Shown one piece after another: positions 22,034-34,361 of a stretch of 64,000 nucleotides of DNA. The position numbers and the translations under genes are program-made. The stretch comes from Eutypa lata (Eukaryota; Ascomycota; Sordariomycetes; Xylariales; Diatrypaceae): contig JAKULF010000007.1 of the NCBI GenBank assembly GCA_022661535.1, positions 1,736,001-1,800,000 of the forward strand, given 5' to 3'. A model generated the notes under the pieces. The model had not been told where the DNA came from. It did no database searches and worked only from the letters and a program-made list of their open reading frames with translations. Numbering within the stretch: the stretch's first letter is position 1; each line of letters opens with the position of its first letter.

Positions 22034-24248
22034 TCACCCGGTCCTCGCGCTTAGGCTCGCGAATGCGTCTGGGCTGTGTCGGCCGTTATTCCAGGCCATC
22101 TCCATCCCTAACGCCATGCTATCGCGAGTCCTCGCGCTCGACGTAGCCCCCGAGGTATTCACACCTGGGAACGCAGTAGCTGGGCCTGCTGGGGCCATTC
22201 CGTTGTTCAAGAAAGGATTGTTGTTCCCGGGTAGAGGAACGGAAACGCTCCTTTGCGACGGATTCGCCGCTCGCGGTGGGGAATGTGGTGGCGACTGAGT
22301 CATACCCACTTGACCACCCTCAAATCCCGTGCTTTGGACTTGGCCTTGTGCTGGTGAAACTGGCGCAGTCGATGGCATGTTATATAGAGCCATGATCGCA
22401 GCCTTGTCTGATCTCTGAGGTTGATATACTTGTTGAGAAAATGCCTGTGCAGGATGTTGGGGTTGGGGTTGGGGTTGGTAGTACTGCTGTTGCATGACAG
22501 GCTGTTGCACAGGTTGAGCGTTCGTGAAGAAGGGGTTGCTGGCGTACACAGATTGAGGCGAGTTGTAAACGTTTTGTTGCGACTGCTCGGGTATCTGATT
22601 CAGACTAGGGGACGCAATACTTGACGGGGACCTTGTGAATGGATTTCCGCTCCCGCCATACGGATTTTGACTCTGTAGCTGCATGGTGTTCACGGACAAG
22701 GGCTGAGATCCTGGCGCTTGAAGAAACGGATTATAATTCTGCTGGACCTGTTGCTGTTGGGCCTGTGGCATAGGCGGAGAGTACGTTTGACCGTTACCAT
22801 AAACCGCAGTTGTAAACTGCTGAGTTTGCGGCATAGGTGGTGTCATCGACTGTTGTTGATAGAACTGATGAGGTTGAAGTTGAGGCTGTGTACTAGGCAG
22901 TCCACCAGTGTGATGGGGAAAGAGAGTCTGTTGTTGTGGGGACGGAGCAAGAGACAGATTTTGCAGGGACTGGTTCAGATTGAATTCAGGTGGGTTCGAT
23001 GGTCCTCCGAATGGGTTGCTGGAAAAGAACGGATTTTTGTTCTGCATTGTGCCCGTGGACTGCGAAGATTGTGGTGGAGCTGGTGATATATCCCAGGGGT
23101 TATTCGATGGTGTCGTTGGGCTCCGGCTGGCTGTCGGACTTGCCTTCGATAATCCAAACGTCGTAGTTGGTGTGGGCTGTGGCGTTAGAGACCTCGATGT
23201 AGGCAAGGAATCCTCCTGGGAGGTAGCAAATGGAGCTGAGCTGCTTCCTCCACCCTCGCCCAAACGCACTAAAGCTTCAATTGTTTTCTCAAGATTCCCG
23301 TTGACCCCCTTCAGAACCATAGCGTTGCGTTTGTCATCCACAAACCCCATATCTCTAAGCTGAGTCAACTTTTGCGCCATAGCTTCGGTACTGTCGTTGT
23401 ACACATTCGATCCGAAGACTTTGGATGATTTGCTCCGGAGCGTATTCGAACCATACTCGGAAGAACCATTCGGACTCGTGGGACCCTCGCGAGACCGCGA
23501 TTCTCTCTTTGACCGAAAGGATAAGGGAAATGTAGAGGAACCCGACTTGAAACTGAAGCGCCCTCCAGTCTTAGGTGGCAATGGTGGAGGAGTGCCTTCG
23601 TCAGACTCCATGCTTGCACTTCTCGGTTGTTTTGCTCCATTTGTTGTCCCAGACTGAACATATTTAGATCGGATGAACCGTTCCATAGCAGAATCGGCCT
23701 CATCAGCGTCAATTGGGACTGGGGGCTTTTTGTTCTGGGGATTGTAGATCTGGTTCGACGCAACGTTCCCTACTTTCTTCATGTTCTACATATAAATATT
23801 AGTCTTCGGTTCGATGGTGCCCATAATGGTGAGACAGATATAAGTGAGAAAAGCGCACCTCGACCTGATCATTCGTCCAGCTGTCCATGCTCAATGATTT
23901 GACCTTGGAGATGTGTGTCCCGAGTTTTCGGTGGATGGTCGCGCATCGCATGCAAAGAAAGACACCTAACTAAACACATTGTTAGTTCGTCGCGCGTCTC
24001 AGTCCGTTTAGAGTTTATGTGCACTTACACTCCATGATGCCCAAGCTGTGTTAAAAACACGCGCACGTTAGTAAACGATTCAAAGCAATGCGATGACACG
24101 ATCTCTTTGCGATACATGTGAGGCATCACGTACCTGGGTTCCTCGCCTGACAGTCGGCGCAGAAATTGTTTCCTGTCACGTTATGTACAAGATCCTGCAA
24201 GACCTTCTCATTGCGCGCCTGTTGGCGCTTACTCATAAGCCCAGACAT
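22034..24248 (-). CDS. ArfGAP protein with UBA domain and NPF motifs (Ucp3/Gts1 type)
   Basis: Four exons on the minus strand: 24134-24248, 24029-24045 (a 17-nt microexon), 23859-23969 and 22034-23785. ArfGAP proteins stimulate GTP hydrolysis by Arf GTPases in membrane traffic. Splicing restores the zinc finger CADCQ...FLCMRC followed by IHRKLGTHISKVKSLSMDSW. A UBA domain follows (QLRDMGFVDDKRNAMVLKGV, then NLEKTIEALVRLGEG). The rest is a long Gln/Pro-rich tail with several NPF motifs (SNPFF, SNPFGG, GNPFT, NNPFLN) that can bind EH domains of endocytic proteins. This ArfGAP-UBA-NPF order matches S. pombe Ucp3 and yeast Gts1. Met at 24236 (MSKRQQARNEK) is an alternative start. Confidence 0.88.
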
Positions 24249-24872
24249 CGTCGCCTATCTTCCCTTCTCTTTTCGTGAAATAGTGGTCGCAGCAAAACCC
24301 GGATATCGATGGCCTGTTGAACGGTGACCCGAACGACGACGGTTTGTGGAACCGGGAAGAGAAGGCTTCGGGAAAATACAAAGGCCAAGGAGATGGCGGG
24401 CTTATGTCGGTTCGGTTATAGGACAGGGGGACAACGGAGTTCAGCTCCCATTCGTAACGTGAGTAGTTTTGAAACCTCTTCTCTAGGCAACACTCATGAT
24501 TCACATCTACAGCAAAGAGATATATGGTGATTGGCACGGTAGGTTGCAAAGGACTCGAAGCTGTGCCGTTACACTGCCGATCCGATATGTACGTAGTATA
24601 GAGTAACCGTCGTAGGTGCGAGGTAGGTATGGATATGTAGGTATGTAGGTATGTAGGTGTCGTGCAATGGTGGCTGGGAAGTGGGATGCCGCGGGTTAAA
24701 CGGGGGCGAGGAGAGGCAAGCAAGCAAGCTGATATGTCGAGGGAATGAATATAGTAGGAACTAATGCATGAAATTTGGGGAAACAGAAGTTCAAATCTAC
24801 ACGAGACAAGGAGATCTACGAAGTAAGGTATATAAGAAAATGCAGACAGGGGAAAGTTATGTATTATTATTA

Positions 24873-24894
24873 AAGAGAGAGAGAGAGAGAGAGA
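24873..24894. repeat. AG dinucleotide microsatellite
   Basis: About eleven AG units upstream of the ArfGAP gene. On the minus strand this is a CT-rich tract, a common feature of fungal 5' regions. Confidence 0.8.
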
Positions 24895-25342
24895 AGGGAT
24901 AGGAAGAAAGAGAGAAGAAGGAATATCTGCAATGGCCTCGATCAATCCATTTATTAGACTGACTGGCTACTTGTATATAATAAAATATAATAACAACGAT
25001 TACGACGACGAATGACACGAATAAAAGAAGAAGAATCAGACCAATTGCCAGTCCTGATTTCGCTAACTATTAGGTTAGGTTAGCAGTTAGGTAAGTTTAG
25101 TTAGGTTGTTATTCTTCAGTTGACAGTCTGACAGTGACGGCTGGGCCCTGGGGTAGATACTAGAGACAATTTGTTCCTTCGACCAGTTTAGTTAGCGCAG
25201 GCTACTTAAGTTAGGCTTGTCTTTTGAGCCCAATGTTCCCCAGGGCTTCAATGTTTCCAAGGTTGCGCTTACGTGCTTATTAGGAGGTTAATAAGAAAGT
25301 ACACTTGTACTTCGTACTTCCACTAAAGAAGCTCAATGCCCA

Positions 25343-25377
25343 GGCTGGGCTGGGGCTGGGGCTGGGGCTGGGGCTGG
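25343..25377 (+). repeat. GGGGCT hexanucleotide repeat
   Basis: About five tandem GGGGCT units with G-tracts of four separated by two bases, so the plus strand could form a G-quadruplex. Confidence 0.75.
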
Positions 25378-26443
25378 AGATGCACACCATCGAAAGGAGA
25401 AACCTGGGATACCAATGCAGTAAAAGCTCAGACCATCAGATCGATTTTGCAGTTGTTAACGATTGTTTCCTTACTGTTTGCTGCGCCGCCACCGCACATG
25501 CTTACCATGCCATTATGCAACGCCATGTAATGTCGTAATTTCCAACCTCCTCCAACAGGTGTAACTATATTCCATTATATCGTATCATAATTCTCAGATA
25601 TCCTTTTTACTATTGACCGGAATTAATAAACTAACTAAGGCCTTACTATTTTATAGTCACTACCCGACGCAGAAAAAAACGTTGAACCGTAGTATGCATG
25701 TTCAATCTACCGGGTATTGTCAATTGTTGCCTTCTGTAGATATTTTTTTTATTTTATTTAATTTAAGCATGCCTTTTTTATATTCATAATATGCTACCCG
25801 ACAACGCCATGCTTTTTACCTAAGTCTAGGTCAGCTTCTATGCTGATTCTAAAATTCATCAACTGGGTCCCGGGCTTGGTCCCAGATCCAAAGGTAAAGG
25901 CTGACCATCGATGAGGGAACATAAGAGAACTGAGCCCTGGCCCCTTGGTATCATCTTGACGCCAGAACCTGATTCTATAGCCCTCGTGAAGCCTTTGGCC
26001 CTTTAGGTGCAGTATAAGACTAGTCAACTGCCGCCTCCATGCCGGCAAATGAGCTTGGGCACACGTGTAATTCCCCACCATGATGGTTAGCGGATAGCCC
26101 GAGTTTCTCTCACGGCTTAGCAATAATATCAGTCAACCATATTTAGTTGGCAGGCGTGGTCGATTTCGATCGGATTGAGAGTTGAGAGCTAGCCACCACA
26201 GACGAGGCAAAAGCCGTTAACAGTACGGTATAGTCAAGGATCAATCGATTCTTGGCTCATCCGTTGATGTGTCTTGGAGCCTCAAACTGACTTCCCTTGG
26301 GAATGGCTTTCGGCCCATAACAATGTAAAACCTGCCCCATGATGTCAGTAGAAAAGTCTTGTCAAGAGATCCTGGACGCAAAGCAGATCTCTAAAACAGC
26401 ATAGGGTAGAAAAGAAAATACAGGGGGATGGAGCCGCCTCAAC

Positions 26444-28146
26444 TTACTTTTGATAGGCGTGTACGTCGGTGTCCCCAACTGCTCTCCTTGAATTCATCAA
26501 GTGCAACTAGATTCCGAAATTAGCGGCTGCGGTACGTCTAATTGATCCCTTCGCATCAAAAGCCAGCCTACCTCTATCTGTTCCCGGTTCAACCCCCTGA
26601 CTCTATGCAGCAATCCCATCGATATGGCCTGGAGACCTCCGTTCTCGAATACGCTTTTCCACACTGCAACATCCAGAGTTAGTTATATCCATTTCCATAT
26701 AATTTAGCAATGATTCGGGGGCTTCATGTCATGTTCTAGGAGTTCGTGCTCTCTTATTGACAAAGAGAGATCCCCCTGAAGCACGCTAGCGAGGTGTATA
26801 CGTAAGTAACTCCGGAAATTACGCACTTGACCCCAACTCCTTCCACTTCCGTTCTCTCGGCCAATTGTTAATAGGAATCTTATATGTGATCTGCTGAATG
26901 TCCACGAAGCCGACGTTGACCAGCGCTTGTTTGTACGTCTCGGCACACCGGAGCGACCGGTCTATCTGTTCGGCGCAATCGTGGAGATCTTCCATGAGCC
27001 GCTTGAGGGGCCAGTCCTCCGGCATCGTGCCGTCGTCGCAGAGCATGCCCGGAAGTATTTCTTGCGCTTCGAACCACCCACCCGGCTCGAGGTTGTCGAA
27101 TGCCTTCCTGGCGCAGTCTCGTTCGAAATTGCTCCAGACGCCGGTGGCTAGGCGAACGAATATGTAGTCTAGTGGGTTAGAGTAGAACCAATCCTCAAGC
27201 CTGCCATAACGTTAGCTTTTGACTTCAGGGACGCTTTGGATAGCAGAGCATCGGCAGTGCTAAGTAGCGCGTAGAGCAATCCTCTTTCAACTTCCAATAC
27301 CCTATTCCTATTAGGGGAAACCTTCTAGAATTGCGACCTCCTACAATACCCACTCGGGCTTTGATCATCCCGTGAATGAAAAAAGGGGGTTGAGACATAC
27401 GCATCCTCAATATAAAAGTGAACATTTTCGGGAACGTAATTTGGCTGGATAGGGGAGAGATCCGTCCCAATGATCTCGGCATTGGGGAATTCATCGCTCA
27501 TCTCGATAGCCCAGGTGCCCGTACCAGTCGCAATATCGAGGATTCTTCTAGGCGGGTTGACGGTGGAAAGGGGAGCGAAGTAATTCTTGCCGCCGAAGAG
27601 ATGCTTTAAACAGACATGCATCCACTCGTAACGGGCCATCTCCATCTCGTCATTTGGGTAAGGATAGGCTTCAGAGGTTGGTCATGTTAGTGATGTACAT
27701 CCCTTCAAGGGCCCCTCTGCCCCTGGCTGTGGAGATGTATACGTACAACCATCGCGATAGGAGTGGTATGTCCGGCCGTTCTCTACTCTATAGGTCGAGA
27801 TGCTATCTGTGATTGAGTGTTCATCGCTGGCCGTCGAAGTTAGTACCGGGAATCCTGCTATGTCCTAGGGTCTCACCGGTTGGTCTCTCACGTCGACGGC
27901 TGTTCCTATGGGGTCGATAAATATTAGGCCAACAAGACACAAGGGACGAGGATGTCGACATACATCGGCTTCGATTCTGAACGAGGTAGTAGCTGAGTGA
28001 ATTGAATATTCAAACGTGAACGGGAAGGCGCTTAAACCGGTGGATGCCTGTGCGTCGATTTGCATGTTCGACGCACTGGATACGCTAGACGGGCTATTGC
28101 TTTTGTTGCTTCTACGGCCCCTAGACCGGTTCGATGGGGGAGCCAT
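26444..28146 (-). CDS. LaeA-like / UMTA-type SAM-dependent methyltransferase
   Basis: Six exons on the minus strand: 27964-28146, 27747-27864, 27401-27668, 26827-27200, 26572-26663 and 26444-26506, giving 365 residues with all junctions in frame. Proteins of this family bind SAM, and LaeA itself is a nuclear regulator of secondary metabolism. Visible blocks are YRVENGRTYHSYRDGSYPYP followed by NDEMEMARYEWMHVCLK, the SAM motif ILDIATGTGTWAIEM, EIIGTDLSPIQPNYVPENV, LDYIFVRLATGVWSN, NLEPGGWFEAQEI, and the family C-terminus ending DVHAYQK. The N-terminus is Ser/Asn/Arg-rich with RSRGRRSNKS, possibly a nuclear signal. Whether this is LaeA itself or one of the many LaeA-like (Llm) paralogues cannot be told here; I favour a paralogue. 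The gene is flanked by 2.2 and 4.2 kb without genes. Confidence 0.87.
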
Positions 28147-31100
28147 AGCGGTATTCCGTTGACGATCCACGCCACGGTAGATCAGATTCTGTATCGAATT
28201 GTCGGATAACTACTTCCCTATAACCGTAGGTATGCAGAAGGAAAAGTCGGGACGATGTTGAATCATCCAGCTGGGACATCAAAACTATACGGTTCCAGAG
28301 TCTTGGGATTTCTAAGGACGAACGAGGGGACGAAGGGGGGGTGGTTATACCCGCATCGATAAACCTTTGCCCATCTAACGATGTGCTTGCTTGCTAGATT
28401 GTTCAGGGATTACGATGTATAAGTTCTTCACTAGTCCGACAGGCGGATCCGCCTCTAGCCATTGGCACCCGTGCACGCACATCCATTCGCTCGGCAAGGC
28501 GTCGAACTAAAACGTTTCTAAGAAGACTTAAAGAACAAAGTGATCCAGAATGCCGGGACTGGGCTTACCGAAGCCTCTCAGCAGAAAACCGGGTGGGCAA
28601 ATGGGCAAATGTATATACATAGAACCTTGCAGGGGGTCCTTTGCTGGAGCCTACCCAAGCCTCCCGTTCCAGAGTCGCGGAACCACGTAACTGCTGTCGC
28701 CACGGATGTGACCTAAGTATCTGCGACGAGGGGCTTTCATTGGTGCTGCTGAGGAGAGAGACAGAGGTGCAGCGACAACGCAGGCTACATATCAGGCCGT
28801 CGGGCAGTCAGACCTATCTGTGGGCGGTCTCGAGCTAGACCTCACAGACCATCCATCATTTGCGGTAGAGTTGCATAGAAGGCATTGACTCCGTAAGTAG
28901 GCTGTCTTTAGGGTTGCAGAGGGGTTACATCGGAAACACAAGTCCCAGAAAACGAGTATCCTAGTAACCTTCTTTTACTAATATAAACTTAGCTATCTCT
29001 TTCTGCCTCTCTCCCCTCCATTGCCCGCTCGTGGTTGTACCATTTGCGTAGGTACTGTGTGTAGGCGGGCTTACAGTACCTATGCATGTACTCCTCAGCG
29101 ATCCAGGCACGTTACCGACTATTCTACCTAAGGTAGGGCCCGGTGTGGGATGGTACTTTGGGTTTAACCACAGTCTACCCAGATCGTCGGTTGAGCATCA
29201 GATGCGGTATATAATGGCCCATTCACGAGACAGTCGGCCTGCATTAGTGCGTTACTTCCTCGTCTCCCTTCTCCTCAAAGACGGCCGTGTTGCGAAGGAA
29301 TAGATTGAAAATTAAGTTCTGATACTGACTGCCACGCTGGCAGGCTGGTAATACCTACTGCGTACATGCGTACATGCGTGCGCACGTACATACGTACATA
29401 TCTAGACATAAATAAACCCATGATGGACAGAGAACCGACAAATCACATCGGACTGTTCAAGTAGATCCCCACCGCCTTCTACCGAAAAGACCCCTACGGA
29501 GAATTTGGACCCCAGCAATGGAGCGGGGTTGACGAGGGACGAGGGTCATCGAGATGTCTGGATTCTGGAATGTCTAAGTAGCTACATGCATGATACCTAG
29601 TAGTCAACTTAGCAAACAATAATATTATTACTATACTAATTTGTTTTTTTTCTTGCATAGAAGGGCAAATTACGCATTACCGACTTTCCGGGAATCTCTT
29701 GCTGAGGTGTGGTTTTATATAGAACTAACGTTAATATACGAGTGAAGCATGTGAGAAGACCCAATGAAGTTAGAGTTACATAGTTGCCGGCGGCGAGAGA
29801 ATTCAAGTGGAATAGGTGATATTACAACTATCACGACTTAAACGGCGACGAATCGATGAAGTCGTTTTTAAAGAGATACATAAAATAAATGCAAAGAAAC
29901 ATAGAAACCCTTTCCTCTCAGCACCAGACAAGTGCAACTTTAGGCGGGTTACCAGATCCAGCTAACTACATACCCACCCACCTAGCTCTAGCCCACCAGA
30001 CCTTCGAAATTCTTGGGCAAAATTAAGATAGGTCGATTGTCATGGATCTCGCCATGGATGCACACCCGGGCTCCAGGAATAAATGCGAGGAACTATTCCT
30101 ACGCGGAGTGTCCCGTACGAAGCTACCTTAGCATTAGTTAAGTACCTACCTAATTTGCCCAGCTAAAACAATCATCTTTTCCTCATAAGAGGACCACCTA
30201 TAGCGCTACTACATACTACGTAGTCTAGCCTTTGGCACTAAGGCCCGTCATTCCTACCGGGCATCTTTTTCTTTATACCACATAACTTGGGTACACAGCT
30301 AAAGGGTATGTACTCCTCCTGAAATGTCGACCTAATGCCTAATGGTAGACCGAAACAAGACGCCTGTCAACCGAATATAGTTAGCACTTAACATAGGTTC
30401 GAAATTGTTGAGATGCTATGTGCGTAGTGTGTAGGATGTAGGTGTAGATGGGATGGCATGAACCTGATAGAACCACTTTCAGCTTGTTTTAAAGATCCTA
30501 CCTAGTTTTTAACTAGTTCATGAGACGAACCTGATGACCTCCTGAGCAGACTAGCAAACATATAGGTAGGTAGGGGGCAGGGGGGCTGCAGAGCGGGAGG
30601 CTTTCGAAATCGTCATAGAATTTCCGGATTTGGCAAGTGATTACAATACCATGATAGACGAGGCAAGCGTAAAGTTATAATATCATGGCTTGTTAATTGT
30701 CCGAAAGTGAATTGAATGCGGACGGAAGCTGCCCATCTAGGATAGCTGCTCATCCACGACATCAATTCTCCCCAATGTGCGTAAACGATATACGTACATG
30801 CTATTATGTTACAAAATATTACTTCGTCAATAGCATTGAATTTGTATACACGGGCCAGTTAACCTCCCTATGGCTTACATGCGCATGAACTTTTATTTAG
30901 AACAGAAACACCGACTTACAAAGCTGAGGGGCCATGATTGTATATACTTATGTGGTACCTATAATGTGACTCGGCACTAGGGTAGCATTCTTCAGCGGAG
31001 TGGTCGGCACCTTTCCATTCCAATATTTGGAGTCTACATACCTACCTAGGTACCTAGGTTCTATAGCACATAATTATAGCAAAGCCCCGCGACTTCGGCG

Positions 31101-32377
31101 GTTATAATAGGTACTTGTTGTATACATCGATTTCTTCTCATAGACCCAGCGGAGTGGAAAGGAAGGGATGAAGGAGGACGAGGGGGTTGCAGGATCCACT
31201 TACACGTTGACCCACTTGATTCGATTCCGGCTAATCAAAAGAGGACTGATTCAATCTAGAAACGGTCAAGAAGTTTCTGTACGACGTGAACCATCCAGTC
31301 GGGGGAATGAATTTAAGTTCCAACTCCCAGCTCCCCCGCTCCATTTTTGCCAGGGACGACACGGCACAATCAATCAGGGTATCATCAACATTGCTTTTTC
31401 TTTTCTTTTAATACAAGGGACTGTGAAATACGCCTTGGTGAGTTGGTATGCAGTCAGTATGGTATCGACATCATTCACCGCCATATCGGGATATGAAATA
31501 GTTAGACGATGTCTCTTCAAATCCCGAGTCAATGTTAAAAACCTTTCTTTTTTATCCCCAAACCAACGAAGCTACAGTAGAACCAGGGTGCTAGTTATGT
31601 GCTACCTTGTAGTAGTAGGTAGGTAGTATCTAGTGTATATTCATTTTCTCGACGTATTTTCTTCCGTCAAAATAACTCCATACCATATTCGAGCCAAGTG
31701 GGACAAACATTGAATACTGGAAAGTGTTTGCGATCAAGCGATACACATTCATCAAAAATATATTTCTCATTTTCACGAAACGGGCATTGCTTAGAGTTAG
31801 TGTACATATAAAAAGCGAATGGGTTCTCTATTTGGGGAAGCTTTACGTAGCATGCATCTTCGCCTCTCTGTTGCTTTGTGTTGTGTGTGTCCAGCTCTGT
31901 CTCACACCCACCTACCCATCCCACCTGTGACTAGACAAGCGTGCAACATTTTCTCCGAAAGGATATGTATGCTTGTGCTGCTTGTTTGCTGTATGTAAGA
32001 CGCTTGGGTTGCATGTAACCGACGAATCAGCCGTTTCCCTACTACTCAGCCTGAAACACAAAAAGGAAAAAAAAAAGAAGCACAGCCAAGTCCCCAATAG
32101 GAACGCCGTTTTTTAAACGTCTCACCCGTCCGGATCCTCTCCCGCGCGCAACCACCCAGATCTGATGTAACCGCCGGGACATCGGTAGCCAATCAGCATC
32201 AGCCTAGCCAGCCCCTGTCCTACCTGCTTGCTAGTCGTTCGGGAAAGAGTTTAACTAGTTAAAAAAGGTGAAATCAGATATCATTTTAATCGAACCAACA
32301 ATTCATCTAGACATCGGGCTCCACAGAGAAGAGACGTTGTCATCGTGCAGGCCCCCTCCCCCCCCCTTTTTTTCACC
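28147..32377. other. Large gene-poor intergenic region
   Basis: About 4.2 kb. Only short ORFs occur (for example 28641-28838, 29082-29303 and 31168-31626) and none shows a recognisable family or splice pattern. The region is rich in CCTACCTAGG/TAGGTAGG words (30560, 31040, 31610) and has a TGCGTACATGCG/ACGTACAT purine-pyrimidine alternation near 29363-29400. I see no RNA gene. Poly-A-rich text at 32060-32080 precedes the PLP-decarboxylase promoter. Confidence 0.4.
29363..29401. repeat. Alternating CATGCGTACATGCGTGCGCACGT tract (palindromic)
   Basis: Short alternating purine-pyrimidine stretch containing the self-complementary core ACGTGCGCACGT-like sequence TGCGTGCGCACGTACA. It can extrude as a small hairpin or adopt Z-form DNA; function unknown. 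Confidence 0.5.
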
Positions 32378-34361
32378 ATGGAGGGTCGCCGCGAGGAAGA
32401 GGAGGAAACCGGGTTCCTGGAACGCGCATACAATCGCCTCCGGCAGCAAACCACCGCCACTCCCACCAACACCTTCGCCACCACCGCCACTCCCACCAAC
32501 ACCTTCGCCACCACCACCACCACTACACCCAATAATCAACCAGCACCACTCCTCCCCACCCAAACCGCCCTCGCCCAAGCGCGCGCCTCCCTCCCCCGCC
32601 CCTCCGACCCGGACTACCTGCTCGGGCGCGGGCCCGACGCGACGCTAGACCACGTGCTGGGGACGATCGCGCCGGCGCTCAACGGCCAGAACCTCGGCTC
32701 CGGGGGCCGGTACTGGGGGTTCGTGACGGGATCCACGCTGCCGGTCGCCGAGGCCGCCGACAACGTCGTCAGCGCCTACGACCAGAACGTCTGCGTCCAC
32801 CTGCCGGCCCAGAGCGTCGCGACCGAGGTCGAGGATGCTGCGCTGGGGATGGTGGTGGATCTGCTTGAGCTTGAGGGGTGTAGTAGTAGTAGTGGTGGTG
32901 GTGGTGGTGGTGGTGGTGGTGGTGATGGGGAGAAGTGGCGGGGTCGCACTTTCACTACCGGCGCTACGGCTAGTAATGTCTTGGGCATGGCGTGTGGGCG
33001 CGAGGCTGTCGTGCGCATGCGGCTCGGCGGTCCAGGTGCTGGTGCTGGTGCTGGTGATGGCGTGGACGAAGCCGAAGATGGCGATGAGGAGGAGGAGGAT
33101 ACGGCTGTTGGCGAGCTGGGCTTGCTAAGGGCTTGCGCCAAGGCTCAGATCGATGAGATCCGCATCTTGACGAGCATGGCCCATAGTTCAATATACAAAG
33201 CGGCATCGATTGTCGGGCTAGGTCGGGCGTCCGTCCGGGACCTGCCGTATAGCGAGGACGAGCCGTGGCGCCTGGACCTAGATGCCGTCGAAAGGGAGCT
33301 GCGGGAGAACCCGCGCGTTGCCCACATCATCTCCGTGAGCGCCGGGGAGGTCAATACCGGCCGGTTCGCGACGGGGGGTATCGAGGATATGAGGAGATTG
33401 CGGGAGTTGGCGGATACGTATAAGGCTTGGGTCCATGTCGATGGTGGTAGGTTTGCCAGATGCGATTATTCCTTTTTTTGCAATCGCACGAGAGAGATAT
33501 TGGCCATGAGCTGATGATGATATTGTATTAACATAATAGCATTTGGACTCTTCACCCGCATTCTGCCAAAGACGGACGAGTTCGCACGACTCCGCAGCAT
33601 CGCGGCGGGCTTCGAGCTAGCCGACAGCATCACCGTTGACGGACACAAGCTACTGAACGTGGTATGCAACCCGCTATCCCCTATCCCTCTCCCTATCCCC
33701 TCTCTTAATTTCCAACCAACACACACGATAACCTGAACACCACACCAACTAACAATTACCCCCCCCCCACCTACCTCGCCCACCCCCGCAGCCCTACGAC
33801 AACGGCATATTCTTCACGCGCAAAGCATCGACCCTGAAAAGCGTCTTCAAGAACCCGAACGCGGCCTACCTCGCCAGCAGCGGCAACGACAACACCAGCC
33901 GCATCGAGAGCCCCCTGAACCTCGGGATCGAGAACTCGCGCCGGTTCCGGGCCCTGCCCGTGTACGCGGCGCTGCTGAGCGAGGGCCGCGCGGGCCTGGC
34001 GGCCATGGTGGCGCGGATGGTGCGGCTGGCGCGCCGCGTGGCCGACGCGATCCGCGGCGACGGCGCCTTGTCGGAGCACTACGCGCTGCTCCCGGACGAG
34101 AACGAGGACGACGGGAGCAAAAAAGATCTCGACGATGTCAATATCATCGTGCTGTTCCGGGCGAGGGACGACGCGCTGAACGAGAACCTCGCCGCTAGGA
34201 TCCGTGCTACGGGCGAGTGGTACGTTAGCGGGACCAAGTGGCGGGGCCAGACGGCGTGTCGGGCTGCTGTGGCGAGCTGGAAGGCCGATGTCGAGGGCGA
34301 TGTGGAGATCGTGAGGAGGAGCTTGGCTGCTATTGCGGAAGACCACGGCGCTGGTAGGTAG
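32378..34361 (+). CDS. Group II PLP-dependent decarboxylase (aromatic/diaminobutyrate decarboxylase-like)
   Basis: Three exons, 32378-33446, 33540-33661 and 33792-34361, give 586 residues. The start CACCATGG has a good context. These enzymes remove CO2 from amino acids through a PLP Schiff base. Evidence: RYWGFVTGSTLPVAEAADN, YDQNVCVHLPAQSVATEVED, TTGATASNVLGMACGRE, MAHSSIYKAASIVGLG with the PLP-stacking His, and WVHVDGAFG restored by splicing, with the PLP-pairing Asp, and the Schiff-base Lys in TVDGHKLLNVPYDNG. C-terminal FFTRKAS, SRRFRALPVYAALLSEG and TGEWYVSGTKWRGQTACRAAV fit the family. Odd points are an acidic Met-start region, a twofold 30-bp repeat coding TATPTNTFAT, a Gly run from GGT repeats (about 32890-32925) and a Gly/Ala/Asp/Glu insert (about 33030-33110). 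Substrate not determinable. Confidence 0.87.
32451..32510 (+). repeat. 30-bp coding tandem repeat, two copies
   Basis: Two identical 30-bp units beginning CCACCGCCACTCCCACCAAC lie in frame near the N-terminus of the PLP decarboxylase and encode a Thr/Ala/Pro-rich spacer. Confidence 0.8.

Larger units (their letters stand above)
24249..26443. other. Intergenic, gene-poor, with simple repeats
   Basis: About 2.2 kb from the ArfGAP 5' end to the LaeA-like 3' end. It contains GTAGGTAT tandems (24634-24660), an AG dinucleotide run (24873-24894), TTAGGTTAGG-like words (25070-25110), GGGGCT repeats (25343-25377) and an AT-rich stretch (25560-25800). A 109-codon minus-strand ORF at 25794-26123 matches no family I know. 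Confidence 0.4.

Noticed and set aside
24229..24945. 238-codon minus-strand ORF over the ArfGAP start region
   Set aside because: Composition is Ser/Leu/Ile/Pro-rich and derived from a CT-rich leader. Only its last part overlaps the true ArfGAP exon, in another frame.
31168..31626. 152-codon plus-strand ORF in the 4.2-kb desert
   Set aside because: No recognisable motif, irregular composition, and no splice partners on either side.
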